From: Alphaproteobacteria bacterium
Lineage (GTDB): Bacteria > Pseudomonadota > Alphaproteobacteria > Rhizobiales > Xanthobacteraceae
DNA: 9,230 nt
Direction: 5' to 3'
NCBI GenBank assembly: GCA_005884465.1
Contig: VAZH01000311.1
Span: 1 to 9,230, forward strand
The translations under genes were made by a program, and so were the position numbers. The notes under the pieces were generated by a model that ran no database searches, was not told the origin of the DNA, and was given only the letters and a program-made list of their open reading frames with translations. Shown here one piece after another: positions 7,434 to 9,230 of this stretch (positions are counted from its first letter, which is position 1; every line of letters starts with the position of its first letter).

Positions 7434-9037
7434 GCGGCCGGGACGCACCCATTGTGGTTTCGCCTGGAAAGGTCAGCCTCGACGATCTGGCGCAAGTGCT
7501 TGCCGGCGCTGCGGTCGAACTTGACCGGTCATTCTGGCCGCGCGTCGAGGCCGCATCCGCCATCGTCGCGGAAGCCGCACGTGCTGAAGTCCCGGTCTAC
7601 GGCATCAATACGGGGTTCGGAAAACTGGCGTCCAAACGCATTCCTGCCCGCGATACGGAGTTGCTGCAGCGCAACTTGATTGTGTCGCATTGTTGCGGGG
7701 CGGGGCCAGCTACGCCCGAACCGATCGTCCGACTGATGATGGCGCTGAAGATCATCTCGCTTGGACGAGGCGCTTCGGGCGTGCGCCGCCAGGTTATCGA
7801 GCAGCTCCAGGCCATGCTGGCGCGAGGCGTTTATCCGCTGGTGCCGCAGCAGGGATCAGTGGGGGCATCCGGCGATCTGGCGCCGCTGGCTCACATGACG
7901 GCCGTCATGATCGGCGAAGGCCAGGCATTTGTCGACGGAAGGATTGTACCGGGCCTTGATGCGCTGGCCGCCGCCCATCTTGCGCCGTTGACGCTTGGAC
8001 CGAAGGAAGGCCTGGCGCTGATCAATGGTACCCAGTTTTCGACCGCATATGCCATTTCCGGTTTGTTACGCGCCCATGGCCTGGCCTGCGCGACACTGGT
8101 GACGGGCGCCCTGTCGGTCGATGCGGCCATGGCTTCGACGGCGCCGTTTTGCCCGGAGATTCAGCAACTGCGTGGGCATGCCGGGCAAATCGCAGCCGGC
8201 GCGGCCCTGACAGCGCTGCTGGCGGGTAGCGACATTCGCAACTCGCACCTCGAGGGCGACGAGCGCGTGCAGGATCCCTATTGTCTGCGTTGCCAGCCGC
8301 AGGTGGCCGGCGCCGTGCTTGACCTGCTGATGCAGGCCGCCCGCACGTTGACGATCGAAGCCAACGCCGTCACAGACAATCCACTGGTACTGGTTGAGAC
8401 CGGAGAGATCGTCTCGTGTGGAAATTTTCACGCCGAGCCGGTCGCTTTTGCCGCTGACCAGATTGCCCTGGCATTGTCGGAGATCGGTGCGATCAGCGAG
8501 CGACGCATCGCCACGCTCGTCGACCCCGCGCTGAACTTCGGCCTGCCGCCGTTCCTGACCCCCGAGCCGGGCATCAACTCCGGCTTCATGATTGCCGAAG
8601 TGACGGCGGCCGCGCTCTATGCCGAGAACAAGCAACGCGCCTCGGCCTGCTCGATCGATTCCACACCAACCAGCGCCAACCAGGAAGATCATGTGTCGAT
8701 GGCCGCGCACGCTGCGCGCCGGTTGTCGGACATGGCGGACAATCTTGCCACCATTCTCGGCATTGAACTGCTGGTTGCGGCGCAAGGCATCGGGCTGCGT
8801 TTGCCGCATTCGACCAGTCCTGCGCTTGCGGCAGTTATTGCGGTGTTGCGCGAGCAGGTGCCGGTGCTTGGTGCCGATCGCTACATGGCCGACGATCTCG
8901 CCAAGGCAGCGGCGCTGGTCGAAGCTGGCACATTGCCGGCCGCCGCGATTTCGAGGCTCGAGAACAACCCGTTTCCAAGACTTGCCGAGACAAGACCTGC
9001 CGAGACAAGACTTGCCGAGAAAGGTCATCTGTCATGA
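7430..9037 (+). CDS. hutH: Histidine ammonia-lyase HutH
   Basis: A 535-residue cytoplasmic lyase that removes ammonia from L-histidine to give urocanate, the first pathway step. The Ala146-Ser147-Gly148 triad in [14 protein letters not shown] forms the MIO electrophile. Tyr57 (YGINTGFG), Tyr284 ([12 protein letters not shown]) and Glu419 ([10 protein letters not shown]) fit the catalytic residues of Pseudomonas HutH, and [13 protein letters not shown] (331-343) is conserved. The ATG at 7430 overlaps the hutI stop (ATGA) and has GGAGG 5 nt upstream; a GTG at 7418 overlaps that site and is unlikely. The protein is slightly longer than the usual length of about 510 because of a C-terminal tail (about residues 513-535) containing three five-residue repeats of the type RLAET. 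The stop overlaps the hutU start. Confidence 0.97.
   Translation: MSGRDAPIVVSPGKVSLDDLAQVLAGAAVELDRSFWPRVEAASAIVAEAARAEVPVYGINTGFGKLASKRIPARDTELLQRNLIVSHCCGAGPATPEPIVRLMMALKIISLGRGASGVRRQVIEQLQAMLARGVYPLVPQQGSVGASGDLAPLAHMTAVMIGEGQAFVDGRIVPGLDALAAAHLAPLTLGPKEGLALINGTQFSTAYAISGLLRAHGLACATLVTGALSVDAAMASTAPFCPEIQQLRGHAGQIAAGAALTALLAGSDIRNSHLEGDERVQDPYCLRCQPQVAGAVLDLLMQAARTLTIEANAVTDNPLVLVETGEIVSCGNFHAEPVAFAADQIALALSEIGAISERRIATLVDPALNFGLPPFLTPEPGINSGFMIAEVTAAALYAENKQRASACSIDSTPTSANQEDHVSMAAHAARRLSDMADNLATILGIELLVAAQGIGLRLPHSTSPALAAVIAVLREQVPVLGADRYMADDLAKAAALVEAGTLPAAAISRLENNPFPRLAETRPAETRLAEKGHLS
8976..9020 (+). repeat. Three tandem 15-bp repeats in the 3' end of hutH
   Basis: The unit CAAGACTTGCCGAGA occurs at 8976-8990, 8991-9005 and 9006-9020. 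The first and third copies are identical; the second differs by one base (CCTG for CTTG). The unit is in frame and encodes [10 protein letters not shown] and RLAEK in the HutH tail. The last copy ends directly at the AAAGG ribosome binding site (9020-9024) of hutU. Slippage would change the HutH tail by five residues without a frameshift. Confidence 0.9.
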
Positions 9038-9230
9038 ACCGCCGACTGGATAACGACCGTACGATCCGAGCGCCCCACGGGCCCGGGATCAGCGCCAAGA
9101 GCTGGCTGACGGAAGCGCCGTTGAGAATGCTGATGAACAATCTCGATCCGGACGTTGCCGAACGGCCGAGCGAACTTGTCGTCTATGGCGGAATTGGTCG
9201 TGCAGCCCGCGACTGGGACAGTTTCGATCG
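9034..9230 (+). CDS. hutU: Urocanate hydratase HutU (N-terminal part, cut by window edge)
   Basis: The first 65 codons of urocanase, the NAD-dependent cytoplasmic enzyme that hydrates urocanate to 4-imidazolone-5-propionate, the second pathway step. The visible residues include [39 protein letters not shown] and DWDSFD, the highly conserved opening of bacterial HutU; the full protein is usually about 550-560 residues. The ATG at 9034 overlaps the hutH stop by 4 bp and has AAAGG 9 nt upstream, so it is translationally coupled to hutH. The NAD-binding region and active-site cysteine lie outside the window. Confidence 0.96.
   Translation, partial: MNRRLDNDRTIRAPHGPGISAKSWLTEAPLRMLMNNLDPDVAERPSELVVYGGIGRAARDWDSFD

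Noticed and set aside
8066..9028. A 320-codon open frame antisense to hutH
   Set aside because: It lacks recognisable motifs and mirrors a fully conserved HutH sequence; codon bias of the real gene explains the open frame.
1..9230. CRISPR arrays, transposon ends, tRNA or rRNA genes
   Set aside because: No regularly spaced repeats, transposase motifs or RNA-gene signatures were seen; coding genes fill almost all of the window.

Overview
The window is a nearly complete histidine-utilisation (hut) locus from a high-GC proteobacterium. The composition (roughly 60% GC by eye), the protein styles and the use of a formiminoglutamate deiminase (HutF) suggest an alphaproteobacterium, most likely Rhizobiales and possibly of the Bradyrhizobium kind. 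That placement is inference from sequence style, not from a marker gene.

The locus is organised as two divergent gene sets around a short intergenic region at 6130-6218. Rightward run hutI (imidazolonepropionase), hutH (histidine ammonia-lyase) and the first 65 codons of hutU (urocanase), which is cut by the window edge. Leftward run hutF (formimidoylglutamate deiminase), hutC (GntR/UTRA repressor), a three-gene NitT/TauT-type ABC transporter (binding protein, permease, ATPase) and an M20-family N-carbamoyl-amino-acid-hydrolase-like enzyme. Most junctions are ATGA-type or 8-bp overlaps, so each set is very likely one translationally coupled operon. The only gaps in the leftward set are 116 bp before the binding-protein gene and 88 bp after it; the latter holds a strong hairpin. 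Positions 1-97 hold no gene or clear terminator that I can see.

Together the genes convert histidine to urocanate (HutH), then imidazolonepropionate (HutU), then formiminoglutamate (HutI), then N-formylglutamate and ammonia (HutF). The usual last enzyme of this five-step route, N-formylglutamate deformylase (HutG), is not in the window. The M20 hydrolase at the end of the leftward operon is a candidate to do that job, or to salvage N-carbamoylglutamate made from oxidised imidazolonepropionate. The intergenic region carries a 16-bp palindrome whose core fits the GTxTAxAC operator pattern of HutC-subfamily GntR regulators. It overlaps candidate promoters in both directions, so a single HutC site could repress both operons, probably relieved by urocanate.

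Smaller oddities are three exact-period 15-bp repeats in the 3' end of hutH just before the hutU start, and a substitution at the expected substrate-binding Asn of the M20 enzyme. I do not see a wholly unknown system here. The most original part is the unstudied combination of the NitT-type transporter and M20 hydrolase within a HutC-controlled operon.
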